From the NCBI GenBank assembly GCA_040904765.1, contig JBBDST010000019.1, positions 1 through 43,619 of the forward strand: a DNA stretch of 43,619 nt, written 5' to 3'. The stretch is from JBBDST01 sp040904765 (GTDB taxonomy: Bacteria; Actinomycetota; Nitriliruptoria; Nitriliruptorales; Nitriliruptoraceae). Shown piece after piece: positions 1 to 8,018 of the stretch (position 1 is its first letter; each line of letters opens with the position of its first letter). The notes under the pieces are model-generated. The model was not told the origin of the DNA. It searched no databases and saw nothing but the letters and a program-made list of their open reading frames with translations. The position numbers and the translations under genes are program-made.

Positions 1-34
1 AACTAACACACGTGTAATCCGAAACGAAACTGGG

Positions 35-54
35 CTGTGACAGAACTGTGACAG
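35..54. repeat. Tandem 9-bp palindromes upstream of the sigma-like gene
   Basis: CTGTGACAG occurs at 35-43 and again at 46-54. Each copy is a perfect palindrome around a central G, and the two are 11 bp apart, about one helical turn. They lie just before the likely start of the sigma-factor-like gene, so they could be an operator, possibly autoregulatory. No regulator is known for this sequence from the window alone. The same 9-mer recurs inside a 13-nt palindrome at 27890-27902. Confidence 0.4.
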
Positions 55-112
55 CAACCAAACGTTGCCGTGTGGCGGGCACTTGAGTGGTCTGTGGCAG
101 GTGGGGCCGCGG

Positions 113-880
113 ATGCACGCCGAAACGTCGATGCAGCAAATGGTGACACAACGGGTGTTGAGTCACCGCTGGTTGAGTGTTGAAATTGCCAAACGGTTTG
201 TTTTCACGCTGCCACGGTGGGTTGATTGCGACGACGTGCAGCAAGCTGCTGACCTTGGGCTGGTGGAAGCTGCCAGCCGGTTTGATGCCGGCTACGGCGT
301 GCCGTTTGTGCCGTATGCCAGGGTGCGGATCACCGGGGCGGTACGTGACGAGTTGCGTGCCCGCGATCCGTTATCTCGATCGGCTCGGCAACGGCTCACC
401 CAACTCGAGCGGGCCCGTGACACACTGACCGGGTTGCTTGGGCGCACGGTTACAACCGCTGATGTGATTGCTTCGCTTGCCAGCGATCATGCTGAGCAGG
501 CTCGTTTTGAGCGGTGGCAGCAGCAGTGTCTGCCCGAATCGATTTTTGTGGATGTGACGGACGGTGTGGAGCTTGAAGCGGTGGTGGTGTCGCGCGAGCG
601 GGTGCGGTTTGTGACGGTTGCGGTGTTGTCGTTGCCGGCACATCTGGCTGCGGTCGTGCCGTGTATTAGCGACGCCGTGCCGTTACGTACCCTTGCGGAC
701 AGGTACGGCGTTTCGGTGGCAACTGTTTCACGTCAGCGGACGGTTGCACTGGCTTGGCTGCATGCGGCAGTCGCGTTTTATGACGGCGTGCCGGTAGCAG
801 AAAGTCAGCCGTTTGGTTCGGATCTCCGTGGTTATCTTCGTCGAGTGACTGTTCAGGCAGCATCGACGGCATGCTCGTGA
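113..880 (+). CDS. Sigma-70 family RNA polymerase sigma factor (FliA/WhiG-like)
   Basis: Probable alternative sigma factor that would direct RNA polymerase to a subset of promoters. The region-2 signature is clear: DDVQQAADLGLVEAASRFD, then an FVPYARVRITGAVRDELR stretch and a D-x-x-SRSARQR segment, as in FliA/WhiG-type factors. A C-terminal helix-turn-helix with TLADRYGVSVATVSRQR resembles region 4, but it is divergent and the tail is long. The ATG at 113 (255 aa) is preferred. A TTG at 65 is possible but has no good ribosome binding site, and ATGs at 131 and 140 also fit. No anti-sigma factor is adjacent. A cupredoxin lipoprotein follows after 9 bases and may be co-transcribed. Family assignment is fairly sure; the regulon is unknown. 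Confidence 0.7.
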   Translation: MHAETSMQQMVTQRVLSHRWLSVEIAKRFVFTLPRWVDCDDVQQAADLGLVEAASRFDAGYGVPFVPYARVRITGAVRDELRARDPLSRSARQRLTQLERARDTLTGLLGRTVTTADVIASLASDHAEQARFERWQQQCLPESIFVDVTDGVELEAVVVSRERVRFVTVAVLSLPAHLAAVVPCISDAVPLRTLADRYGVSVATVSRQRTVALAWLHAAVAFYDGVPVAESQPFGSDLRGYLRRVTVQAASTACS

Positions 881-889
881 CAAGGTGGG

Positions 890-1258
890 GTGACGCAGGT
901 GACAGGGCGAGTGACACAAATCGTTGCGATAACCGTTGTTGGGCTGCTGCTTGCAGCATGCGCACCTACAGCTGAACCGCGGGCAGCATTACCTGATGAT
1001 GTCGGTGAGGTGATGGTTGATCTTGATGCGGTCATGGTGCGCGACAACGTGTTTGCGCCTGAAGTTGTTGTTGTTGCTACTGGCACGAGTGTGCGATGGC
1101 AGTGGGAGGGGCGTGCTGCTCACGATGTGGTGGGTGACGGGTTTGCGTCACAGCTCATTGTCACCGGCGAGTTCAGCCACACGTTCACTGAAATTGGTGC
1201 ATACCACTATGTGTGCACGTTGCATCCCGGTATGGAAGGGGTCGTGTATGTGCGTTAA
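890..1258 (+). CDS. Plastocyanin/azurin-like cupredoxin lipoprotein
   Basis: Small type-1 copper protein, 122 aa, probably lipid-anchored on the outer face of the membrane and acting in electron transfer or copper handling. The N-terminus is hydrophobic and ends in a lipobox (LLAAC, Cys about residue 24). The body has the cupredoxin pattern: a His at about residue 78 (AAHDVV) and the closing loop YVCTLHPGM, with Cys 109, His 112 and Met 115 as the other expected copper ligands. The GTG at 890 is the longest start; GTGs at 899 and 911 also leave a full signal sequence, so the exact start is uncertain. It follows the sigma-like gene after 9 bases. Its redox partner is not visible here. Confidence 0.8.
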   Translation: MTQVTGRVTQIVAITVVGLLLAACAPTAEPRAALPDDVGEVMVDLDAVMVRDNVFAPEVVVVATGTSVRWQWEGRAAHDVVGDGFASQLIVTGEFSHTFTEIGAYHYVCTLHPGMEGVVYVR

Positions 1259-1373
1259 GCGTCTGACACCCACTGTTGGCGTCCGGTTGGGCTAATATTC
1301 TGCCAGGATGCGACAGTGTGGGCACCACAGTGCGCGGTCAAAAGTCACGTCAGTTAGGTTTAGGAGTGCGTTC

Positions 1374-1709
1374 ATGCGAAGTTTCGCTATGCCGTCGGTA
1401 CACCAGATGACGCGTGTGCTGCTTGCTGTTTTGGTTGGCTTCACGCTGGCAGTTGCCGCGACGAGCGCGTACGCCGATGACTTCAGTCAGGTCGTGTTGG
1501 CAGTCGAAGGTGGCGAGCTTGGACCGGAACCTGCCGAACGTTTAAGCGAAGATAACCCTGCACGCGAACTGGTCGGGTATGACGACCGTGATATTCCGTT
1601 CACCTGGGGTGGGGCATGGCTGCTGGCGGTTACCGGCCTGATCGGTCTTGGTGCAGCAACGTGGCTGTATCAGGTGAAGGTTGTCCGGCCGCAAAAACAG
1701 TCACGCTGA
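1374..1709 (+). CDS. Small secreted or membrane-anchored protein of unknown function
   Basis: 111 aa, not recognised. It has an N-terminal signal-like segment (about residues 13-34, ending TSAYA before an acidic DDFSQ stretch). A short extracytoplasmic region of about 45 residues follows, then one C-terminal membrane helix (about 78-100) and a basic tail (VRPQKQSR). This suggests a type I single-pass protein with a small outside domain. The ATG at 1374 is chosen because TAGGAG lies 8 bases upstream; the longer reading from 1308 has no ribosome site. Upstream at 1293-1298 is a -10-like TAATAT, but no matching -35 is seen. The gene sits between a cupredoxin and tilS. No function is proposed. 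Confidence 0.6.
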   Translation: MRSFAMPSVHQMTRVLLAVLVGFTLAVAATSAYADDFSQVVLAVEGGELGPEPAERLSEDNPARELVGYDDRDIPFTWGGAWLLAVTGLIGLGAATWLYQVKVVRPQKQSR

Positions 1710-1733
1710 GTTTGCTGACGGTGACGTAACGTT

Positions 1734-3128
1734 ATGGACGCCCCCGTGCTTCTCGCCGGTGATGCGTCGTTTGACGTACTGATCCGCCATGTTGCAGACA
1801 CCCTTGATGACCTGCCACAAGGCGGGTGTGTTGTGGTTGGTTGTTCTGGCGGTCGCGACTCGGTTGGACTGTTGCATCTGGTTGCGGCAGCCAGAGGGGA
1901 CCTGTCGCTGGTTGCCGTGTATGTCGATCATGGGTTGAACGACACGCGGGCTGACCGTGACGTTGTGGCCGGTCATGCCGGCACGCTCGGTGCCGTTTTT
2001 CGTTGTCGTAATGTGACGGTTGATACGGCCGGTCTTGGTTTGGAAGCGGCGGCACGCGACGCACGTTATGACGCGCTGAACGCGGTCGCCAAAGACGTGT
2101 CGGCAGCGGCTGTTTTGGTTGCGCATACCGCTGACGACTTGGCCGAAACCGTTTGGATGCGGCTGTTGCGTGGCACCGGCCCCGATGGGTTGGCCGCGAT
2201 GCGTCAGCGCGACGGACTGCTTCACCGACCGTTGCTTTCGGTGCGCCGGATTACGGTGCACCGTTTTGTTGCCGCGCACGGGTTGGAAACGGTTGACGAT
2301 CCGATGAATAGCGACCGGCGTTTCATGCGTGCACAGGTTCGCCATGACCTCTTTCCGGTGTTTCAAGACGTCGCGAGCGATCCGGTTGGGGCAGCCTGGC
2401 GTCTGGCCCGACTGGCCGGTGACGATCAGACGTTTATGGCCGCTCTGATTGACGATCACGTGCCGCTGGTGACGTTTGGTGATGTCGCCGTGATGGTGCC
2501 AAGTGAAGTGCTTGACGGGTTTGCGGTGGCACTACAACGCCGGGTGATTCGTCGCATGTTGCATCTGGTGCGCCCGCCGATCGGTCGCACGTCACGGCAC
2601 AGCGATTTTGCGGTCGTGGCACGGGTGCTGGATGCGCCAACGTGTGCGCGTTTTACCGTGGCGGGTGAACTTGAAGTGGCACGTGACAAACGCATGGTGT
2701 GTGTCGCCCGGGTTGGGCGTCCGGATGCTGTGCCGTTGGTTTTGGGAAAAACGCAACCGATTCCGTTTTTTGCTGCGCAGCTGGCAACGAACCGAGCTGA
2801 CGGTGAGCGGTTTGTTCCGCCGCCGTTTGGCAATCCTGGCCGGTTTACCGCGACTCTTCGAACGGGCGGTTCTTTGACTGTGCGAGGTTTTCGTGATGGT
2901 GACACGGTGCATACTCGCCGCCGCGATCGGGCGGTAAAAACGCTGTTTGGTGCGGCCCACATGCCGGTCGTGTTGCGTCGTCACTGGCCGCTTTTGTGTG
3001 ATGGCGAGCGGATCGTGTGGGTGCCCGGGTTTGTGGCAGACGACGCGGCACTGGTNNNNNNNNNNGTGGCGCCAGGTACGCCTGGCGCCACCACGTTTAC
3101 GTTCGTCGCCGAAGGCTTGTCCGACTAG
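1734..3128 (+). CDS. tilS: tRNA(Ile)-lysidine synthetase, interrupted by an assembly gap
   Basis: TilS converts cytidine 34 of tRNA-Ile(CAU) to lysidine using ATP and lysine, so that AUA codons are read as Ile. The PP-loop ATP-pyrophosphatase motif SGGRDS is at residues 38-43, followed by VAVYVDHGLN and a HTADDLAETVWMRLLRGTG segment typical of TilS. The C-terminal substrate-binding domain includes RDRAVKTLFGAAHMP and WVPGF. A run of 10 N at 3056-3065 interrupts the last part, so the final residues after the gap, and the frame across it, are not reliable. The true stop could lie inside the gap. hpt follows closely, the usual actinobacterial order tilS-hpt-ftsH. Confidence 0.92.
   Translation: MDAPVLLAGDASFDVLIRHVADTLDDLPQGGCVVVGCSGGRDSVGLLHLVAAARGDLSLVAVYVDHGLNDTRADRDVVAGHAGTLGAVFRCRNVTVDTAGLGLEAAARDARYDALNAVAKDVSAAAVLVAHTADDLAETVWMRLLRGTGPDGLAAMRQRDGLLHRPLLSVRRITVHRFVAAHGLETVDDPMNSDRRFMRAQVRHDLFPVFQDVASDPVGAAWRLARLAGDDQTFMAALIDDHVPLVTFGDVAVMVPSEVLDGFAVALQRRVIRRMLHLVRPPIGRTSRHSDFAVVARVLDAPTCARFTVAGELEVARDKRMVCVARVGRPDAVPLVLGKTQPIPFFAAQLATNRADGERFVPPPFGNPGRFTATLRTGGSLTVRGFRDGDTVHTRRRDRAVKTLFGAAHMPVVLRRHWPLLCDGERIVWVPGFVADDAALXXXXVAPGTPGATTFTFVAEGLSD
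3056..3065. other. Assembly gap (10 N)
   Basis: Ten unresolved bases inside the 3' end of tilS. The fixed length of 10 suggests a scaffold placeholder rather than a measured distance. It abuts a perfect hairpin, which may be why the sequence was not resolved. Confidence 0.98.
3066..3091. repeat. Perfect 11-bp hairpin beside the assembly gap
   Basis: GTGGCGCCAGG at 3066-3076 and CCTGGCGCCAC at 3081-3091 are exact reverse complements with a TACG loop. In the current reading it is coding, but if tilS ends in the gap it would be intergenic between tilS and hpt. There is no T-run after it, so it is not a classical terminator. Confidence 0.85.
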
Positions 3129-3194
3129 GCTTGTGGCGTACAGCCGGCATCGAATGTGCGTGCAGAACCGGTCGCGCGCGTCAAAGGTTTGACG

Positions 3195-3767
3195 ATGGAT
3201 TCGTTTGCGCACATGCCTGCCGAATATCAAGACATGGTCGGTGAGGTGCTCATCGATGAGGCCCAGATCGCGGCAGCGCTTGACCGTCTGGCGGGAGAAG
3301 TTTCTGCGGCGTATGCCGGCCGCAACTTGCTGCTTGTCGGCGTGTTGAAAGGGGCCGTGTTTACGGTCACCGATCTGTTACGCCGGCTGACGATCCCAGC
3401 CAAAATCGACTTTATGGCGGTGTCATCGTACGGCTCATCGACGTCGTCGTCGGGTGTGGTGCGAATTATGAAAGATCTTGACACCAACATTGAAGGTCGC
3501 GACGTGTTGATCGTGGAGGACATCGTCGATTCTGGGTTGACGTTGAATTATTTGATGAAAAACTTGTCGTCGCGGAAACCGGCAAGTGTTGCGGTGTTGA
3601 CGATGCTCACCAAACCGTCCCGGCGTGAAGTGGATGTGAAGGTGCAGTTTGTCGGGTTTGAAGTGCCCGACGTGTTTGTGGTCGGCTACGGGCTTGACTA
3701 CGACGAAGATTTTCGGGGCATTCCGCAGGTTATGGCGTTGAAACCGTCGGCGTATGGCGGCGCGTAG
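3195..3767 (+). CDS. hpt: Hypoxanthine phosphoribosyltransferase
   Basis: Purine salvage enzyme that transfers ribose 5-phosphate from PRPP to hypoxanthine or guanine, giving IMP or GMP; 190 aa, cytoplasmic. The PRPP-binding loop VLIVEDIVDSGLTL is at about residues 103-116. LVGVLKGAVF and SSYGSSTSSSG are the other family signatures, and the C-terminal VVGYGLDYDEDFR binds the base. The ATG at 3195 is chosen because AAAGG lies 8 bases upstream; an earlier in-frame start at 3156 has no ribosome site. It sits between tilS and ftsH in the conserved order. Confidence 0.95.
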   Translation: MDSFAHMPAEYQDMVGEVLIDEAQIAAALDRLAGEVSAAYAGRNLLLVGVLKGAVFTVTDLLRRLTIPAKIDFMAVSSYGSSTSSSGVVRIMKDLDTNIEGRDVLIVEDIVDSGLTLNYLMKNLSSRKPASVAVLTMLTKPSRREVDVKVQFVGFEVPDVFVVGYGLDYDEDFRGIPQVMALKPSAYGGA

Positions 3768-3802
3768 CCTTTGAGAGCGGACACGTCGCTGTCTGGCCAC
3801 AC

Positions 3803-3811
3803 TGGTAGCAT
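3803..3811 (+). promoter_or_regulatory. Possible extended -10 element upstream of ftsH
   Basis: TGGTAGCAT fits an extended -10 (TGn followed by a TATAAT-like hexamer) in the 105-base gap between hpt and ftsH. No convincing -35 is present at the right distance. This is a weak call. Confidence 0.3.
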
Positions 3812-3872
3812 TAGTGGGTACGGCAGTCGAAAGGTACGGCTGCCATTCACGTAGCGAAAGCAAAGGTGGTGT

Positions 3873-5861
3873 GTGGCGACCCCAGCGGCTGATCCTTCGC
3901 CCCGGCAACGGTTCCTGCGCGGCCCTGGCCCGTGGATTCTGGCTGTGGTGTTGACCCTGTGGCTTGGCTTTGGCGTGATTTCTGCTGCCACGGCCCCTGA
4001 AGAACTGTCGTACAGCGAGTTTGTGTCTGCAGTGGCTCGCGGCGAACTGTCGGATGCTGAACTGTCGGTGGTGACAATCGGTAACCGCACCAATGAGATC
4101 AGTGGTGAACGTCGGGTTGGCAGCAGCACCCGGGCGTTTACGACCACCTACAATCCAGAGATTTCGGCTGAGCAGTTGCGCGGCTGGCTTGATGCCGGGT
4201 CGATTCGTAACGTCACTTTTGATGCTGAACAGACCGGCGCGTTGACGCAGGTGCTGTTTACGGTGGTCCCGTTCATTTTGATTCTTGGGATTTTTTTCCT
4301 GCTGATGCAAAACATGCAAGGTGGCGGGCGCGGTGTCATGTCGTTTGGGCGGGCTAAACCCAAGATGGTTCAGCCTGATGCGCCCAGTGTGACGTTTGAT
4401 GATGTTGCCGGGGCTGAGTCGGCGGTTGACGATCTGCGTGAAATTAAAGATTTCTTGGCGAAGCCCGAGTCGTTTGTGGCGATGGGCGCCAAAATTCCCA
4501 AAGGTGTGCTGCTGTATGGGCCGCCAGGGACTGGTAAGACCTTGTTGGCGCGGGCAGTTGCCGGCGAAGCCGGAGTGCCGTTCTTTTCGATCTCCGGGTC
4601 CGATTTTGTTGAGATGTTTGTTGGGGTTGGTGCCTCACGTGTCCGTGACCTGTTTGCGCAAGCAAAACAGCAGGCACCGGCGATCATTTTTGTGGACGAA
4701 ATTGATGCGGTCGGTCGTCACCGTGGTGCCGGTATGGGCGGCGGGCATGACGAACGTGAACAGACGTTGAATCAGTTGCTGGTGGAGATGGACGGTTTTG
4801 ATCAGCGTGACGCCGTCATCCTTATTGCGGCGACGAACCGTCCTGACATTCTTGATCCGGCCCTGTTGCGTCCGGGCCGTTTTGACCGGCAGATTGTGGT
4901 TGACCGGCCTGACATTACCGGTCGTGAAGCGATCCTTAAGGTGCATGCGGCTGGCAAGCCGATCGATGAGTCGGTTGAACTGTCGGTGTTGGCACGGGCA
5001 ACGCCAGGGTTTACCGGGGCGGATCTTGCGAACCTGTTGAACGAAGCCGCGCTGCTTGCGGCGCGGCGCAAACTCAAACTCATTTCGATGGACGAGATGC
5101 AAGAATCGATCGAACGGGTCATTGCCGGTCCGCAACGTCCGTCACGGCTGTTGGGGGATCATGAGCGCCGCGTGGTTGCGTTTCACGAAGGTGGGCATGC
5201 GCTGGTCGGATATGCGCTGCCAAACACTGACCCGGTGCACAAGGTGACAATTATTCCGCGCGGTCAAGCACTTGGGTTCACCATGCAGTTGCCAACTGAT
5301 GACAAGATGTTGACGTCGCGCAGTGAGCTGATTGACCGGCTTGCAGTGATGATGGGCGGGCGCGTTGCAGAAGAACTCATTTTTGGTGATTTCACGACGG
5401 GCGCTGGCGATGACATTCGGCGGGCAACCGAAACCGCCAAACAGATGGTGACCCAGTTTGGTATGTCGTTGAAGTTGGGTCCGATGACGTTTGGTCAAGC
5501 CGACGCACAGCCGTTCCTTGGTCGCGATTATGGCCATCAGGCGGACTATTCGGCGACGATTGCGGCCGAAATCGATGTTGAAGTGCGGCTTTTGTTAGAT
5601 GAAGCACACGATGAAGCGCTTGAAATTTTGGTGGCGAACCGTCCGGTGCTGGAAGCGTTAGCAAAGCGGCTGCTTGAAATTGAGACGGTTGACTTTGATG
5701 GACTGTTAGCCCTGTTTAAGTCGGTAGTGAAACGTCCGTCGCGTGCGCTTATAGCACCGAACGTGGCGCATGCTCCGTCGTCTGTGCTACAGGCGATGCG
5801 GCGGATGGTGCAGGCAAACGGTGCTGCGCCTTTGACGAGCGAGTCTGGCTCGAGTGCGTAA
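3873..5861 (+). CDS. ftsH: ATP-dependent zinc metalloprotease FtsH
   Basis: Membrane-anchored AAA+ protease (662 aa) that degrades misfolded membrane proteins and short-lived regulators. There are two membrane helices, about residues 19-40 and 126-145, with the intervening domain outside the cell. The AAA domain has Walker A GPPGTGKT (about 216-223), Walker B IIFVDEID and the second region of homology ending in RPGRFDR. The protease domain has the zinc motif HEGGH (about 437-441), keeping the HExxH residues, and a downstream TTGAGDDIRRAT supplying the third acidic ligand. The GTG start at 3873 has AAAGG 6 bases upstream. It begins the ftsH-folE-folP-folB-folK run common in Actinobacteria. Confidence 0.97.
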   Translation: MATPAADPSPRQRFLRGPGPWILAVVLTLWLGFGVISAATAPEELSYSEFVSAVARGELSDAELSVVTIGNRTNEISGERRVGSSTRAFTTTYNPEISAEQLRGWLDAGSIRNVTFDAEQTGALTQVLFTVVPFILILGIFFLLMQNMQGGGRGVMSFGRAKPKMVQPDAPSVTFDDVAGAESAVDDLREIKDFLAKPESFVAMGAKIPKGVLLYGPPGTGKTLLARAVAGEAGVPFFSISGSDFVEMFVGVGASRVRDLFAQAKQQAPAIIFVDEIDAVGRHRGAGMGGGHDEREQTLNQLLVEMDGFDQRDAVILIAATNRPDILDPALLRPGRFDRQIVVDRPDITGREAILKVHAAGKPIDESVELSVLARATPGFTGADLANLLNEAALLAARRKLKLISMDEMQESIERVIAGPQRPSRLLGDHERRVVAFHEGGHALVGYALPNTDPVHKVTIIPRGQALGFTMQLPTDDKMLTSRSELIDRLAVMMGGRVAEELIFGDFTTGAGDDIRRATETAKQMVTQFGMSLKLGPMTFGQADAQPFLGRDYGHQADYSATIAAEIDVEVRLLLDEAHDEALEILVANRPVLEALAKRLLEIETVDFDGLLALFKSVVKRPSRALIAPNVAHAPSSVLQAMRRMVQANGAAPLTSESGSSA

Positions 5862-5909
5862 GGCATGTCACGGGGTGCGGGTAGTGCCTGTTTGATGAAA
5901 GGATGACGG

Positions 5910-6551
5910 ATGGATCAGCGTGACATGACAGACGTTGAAGAACTGCACGGGCGGGTGCAGCATGTCACTGGGGTTGTGCCCAACAGCCGCTTTGATCGAG
6001 TGAAGATCGAACAGGCCGTCCGGATGCTGTTTGAAGCGATCGGTGACGATCCTGACCGTGAAGGCATCGCTGACACGCCGGCGCGGGTGGCACGCAGTTA
6101 TGAAGAGATTTTTGCGGGTCTGTTGGTCGATCCGGCAGACGTGTTGTCGGTGACGTTCGCTGAGGCGTATGACGAGATTGTGATGATGCGTGATATCCCG
6201 TTTCATTCGATGTGTGAACATCATCTGGTGCCGTTTTATGGGCGTGCCCATGTGGCGTATCTGCCCAACGAAGGCGGCCAGATCACGGGACTTTCGAAAC
6301 TGGCCCGGCTGGTTGATGTTTGTGCAAAACGGCCCGGTTTGCAAGAACGTATGACGGCGATGATTGCCGACACGATGCAACGAGCATTGCAACCCCGCGG
6401 CGTGCTGGTAGTGATTGAAGCGCGCCATCTGTGCATGGAGATGCGCGGGATCCGTAAAGTGGGTGCGGAAACCATCACCTCGACGGTGCGTGGCAAGTTC
6501 CGTGACGACCCCAAGACGCGCAACGAAGCGATGATGCTGTTGCGCGGCTGA
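5910..6551 (+). CDS. folE: GTP cyclohydrolase I
   Basis: First step of folate synthesis: GTP to 7,8-dihydroneopterin triphosphate; 213 aa, cytoplasmic homodecamer in the family. The zinc and active-site segment HSMCEHHLVPFYGRAHVAYL lies at about residues 99-118. The second zinc cysteine is in EARHLCMEMRG (about 173), and DTPARVARSYEE and KTRNEA are also conserved. The ATG at 5910 follows GAAAGGATGACGG; an ATG five codons later is possible. It is followed after 12 bases by folP. Confidence 0.96.
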   Translation: MDQRDMTDVEELHGRVQHVTGVVPNSRFDRVKIEQAVRMLFEAIGDDPDREGIADTPARVARSYEEIFAGLLVDPADVLSVTFAEAYDEIVMMRDIPFHSMCEHHLVPFYGRAHVAYLPNEGGQITGLSKLARLVDVCAKRPGLQERMTAMIADTMQRALQPRGVLVVIEARHLCMEMRGIRKVGAETITSTVRGKFRDDPKTRNEAMMLLRG

Positions 6552-6563
6552 GAAGGAGCGTTC

Positions 6564-7634
6564 GTGCCACCGGTGAGTGTGCGTGTGACGCGCTTGGGTG
6601 CGGTCGATGCCGACACCACCCTCATTGTGTATCAGACGTCGGCTCAAGACGCCGCAGCGTTACACGCCTGCGCGAACGCTCAAATGGTCGCACGCGATGG
6701 TGTGCGTGTTTCGCTTGCGGCCTTCACCGCTCTCACCGTGTCAGACGAACTGGCTCACACGGTGACGCAGGCGGTGTCGTATCGGCTGGCACCGCGCACA
6801 CAGTTTGCGACTGCTACGGCAACTATCAACGTTGACCCGCCGATTGTGATGGGCGTGTTAAACGTCACACCGGACTCGTTTTTTGACGGCGGAAAAGCGT
6901 TTGTTGCGGGCGATCCTAGCGTTGCGATCAACGCCGGGCTTGCGTTACATGCGGCTGGGGCACGCATTGTTGACGTCGGAGGTGAATCGACCCGTCCAGG
7001 CGCTGAACCGGTCGCTGTTGACGAAGAATTAGCCCGGGTTGTGCCGGTCGTTGAGGCGTTGAGCGCCCAGGGAGTCATCGTGTCGATCGACACGATGAAA
7101 GCACCGGTTGCTGATGCCTGTTTGCGTGCGGGTGCAGCCATCGTCAATGACGTGTCGGCTGGCATGTTTGACCCGGACATGTTTGACACGGTGGTGCAAC
7201 ACGGCGCGGCAATCGTGCTGATGCACATGCAAGGAACCCCGCAGACAATGCAGCAAAACCCGTCCTACACCGACGTTGTCGGGGAAGTGTTTACGTTTTT
7301 AGCGGCCCGGCTTGACGCGTTTGTGAACGCCGGCGGTGAACGTTCGCAGGTGGTCGTTGATCCTGGGATTGGGTTTGGCAAACGGGTTGAAGACAATCTG
7401 TCGTTGTTGCGTGCGCTCGATGAGTTGCATGCGCTGGGTGCCCCGGTGCTGGTTGGATTGTCTCACAAAAGTGTCCTTGGCGCGGTGACGGCACGAAGTG
7501 ATCCCTCCGCGCGGCATGCTGCCAGTGTTGCTGGGCACGCGTTGGCGGTGAATGCTGGCGCACAGGTTGTGCGGGCGCATGATGTGGCAGCTGCATGTGA
7601 TGCGCTCGCCGTCGCATACGCGTTACGGCGATAA
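6564..7634 (+). CDS. folP: Dihydropteroate synthase with N-terminal extension
   Basis: Condenses 6-hydroxymethyl-dihydropterin pyrophosphate with p-aminobenzoate to dihydropteroate, the sulfonamide target. The TIM-barrel core starts at about residue 91 with MGVLNVTPDSFFDGG. It continues with IVDVGGESTRPGAEPV, SIDTMKAPVA, AAIVNDVSAG, VVDPGIGFGK and GLSHKSVLG. About 90 residues before the core are not part of the minimal enzyme. The GTG at 6564 has AAGGAG 6 bases upstream, which supports the extension being translated. Some clostridial and Chloroflexi-type synthases carry an N-terminal domain, and this may be a shorter relative; its role is unknown. It sits inside the folE-folP-folB-folK operon. 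Confidence 0.93.
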   Translation: MPPVSVRVTRLGAVDADTTLIVYQTSAQDAAALHACANAQMVARDGVRVSLAAFTALTVSDELAHTVTQAVSYRLAPRTQFATATATINVDPPIVMGVLNVTPDSFFDGGKAFVAGDPSVAINAGLALHAAGARIVDVGGESTRPGAEPVAVDEELARVVPVVEALSAQGVIVSIDTMKAPVADACLRAGAAIVNDVSAGMFDPDMFDTVVQHGAAIVLMHMQGTPQTMQQNPSYTDVVGEVFTFLAARLDAFVNAGGERSQVVVDPGIGFGKRVEDNLSLLRALDELHALGAPVLVGLSHKSVLGAVTARSDPSARHAASVAGHALAVNAGAQVVRAHDVAAACDALAVAYALRR

Positions 7635-7664
7635 TGTGGGCGCGCAGGGGCGTAAAGGATGGTT

Positions 7665-8018
7665 GTGGACGAAATTAGCATCAACGGGTTGACCGTGTTT
7701 GCCCATCATGGGGTGTTGCCGCACGAAACGGCGTTGGGGCAACGCTTTGTCATTGACGTTGTGGTCGGGGTGGATACCCGGATGGCTGCGGCCAGCGATG
7801 CGCTTGACCATACGCTCGATTATGGGCGGTTAAGTGCCGCTATTGGCGAGTTGGCTACCCAACAGCCGGTGAAACTGATCGAAACGTTGGCGGAGAATAT
7901 TGCCACGTTGGTGCTTGCCCAAGAGCAGGCAACTAGCGTGAGTGTCACCGTTACGAAACCTCAAGCACCGCTGAGTGTCCTTGCCGACAGTGTTGCGGTG
8001 AAGATTGTCAGACCATGA
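7665..8018 (+). CDS. folB: Dihydroneopterin aldolase
   Basis: Cleaves 7,8-dihydroneopterin to 6-hydroxymethyl-dihydropterin and glycolaldehyde in folate synthesis. The family start INGLTVFAHHGVLPHE is present, as are the substrate-binding LDYGRLSAAI stretch and the LIETLAENIA helix with its conserved Glu. AAAGG at 7654-7658 sits directly against the ATG at 7659 but is well spaced (6 bases) from the GTG at 7665, so GTG 7665 (117 aa) is preferred. The 3' end overlaps folK by 4 bases (ATGA), indicating translational coupling. Confidence 0.93.
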   Translation: MDEISINGLTVFAHHGVLPHETALGQRFVIDVVVGVDTRMAAASDALDHTLDYGRLSAAIGELATQQPVKLIETLAENIATLVLAQEQATSVSVTVTKPQAPLSVLADSVAVKIVRP

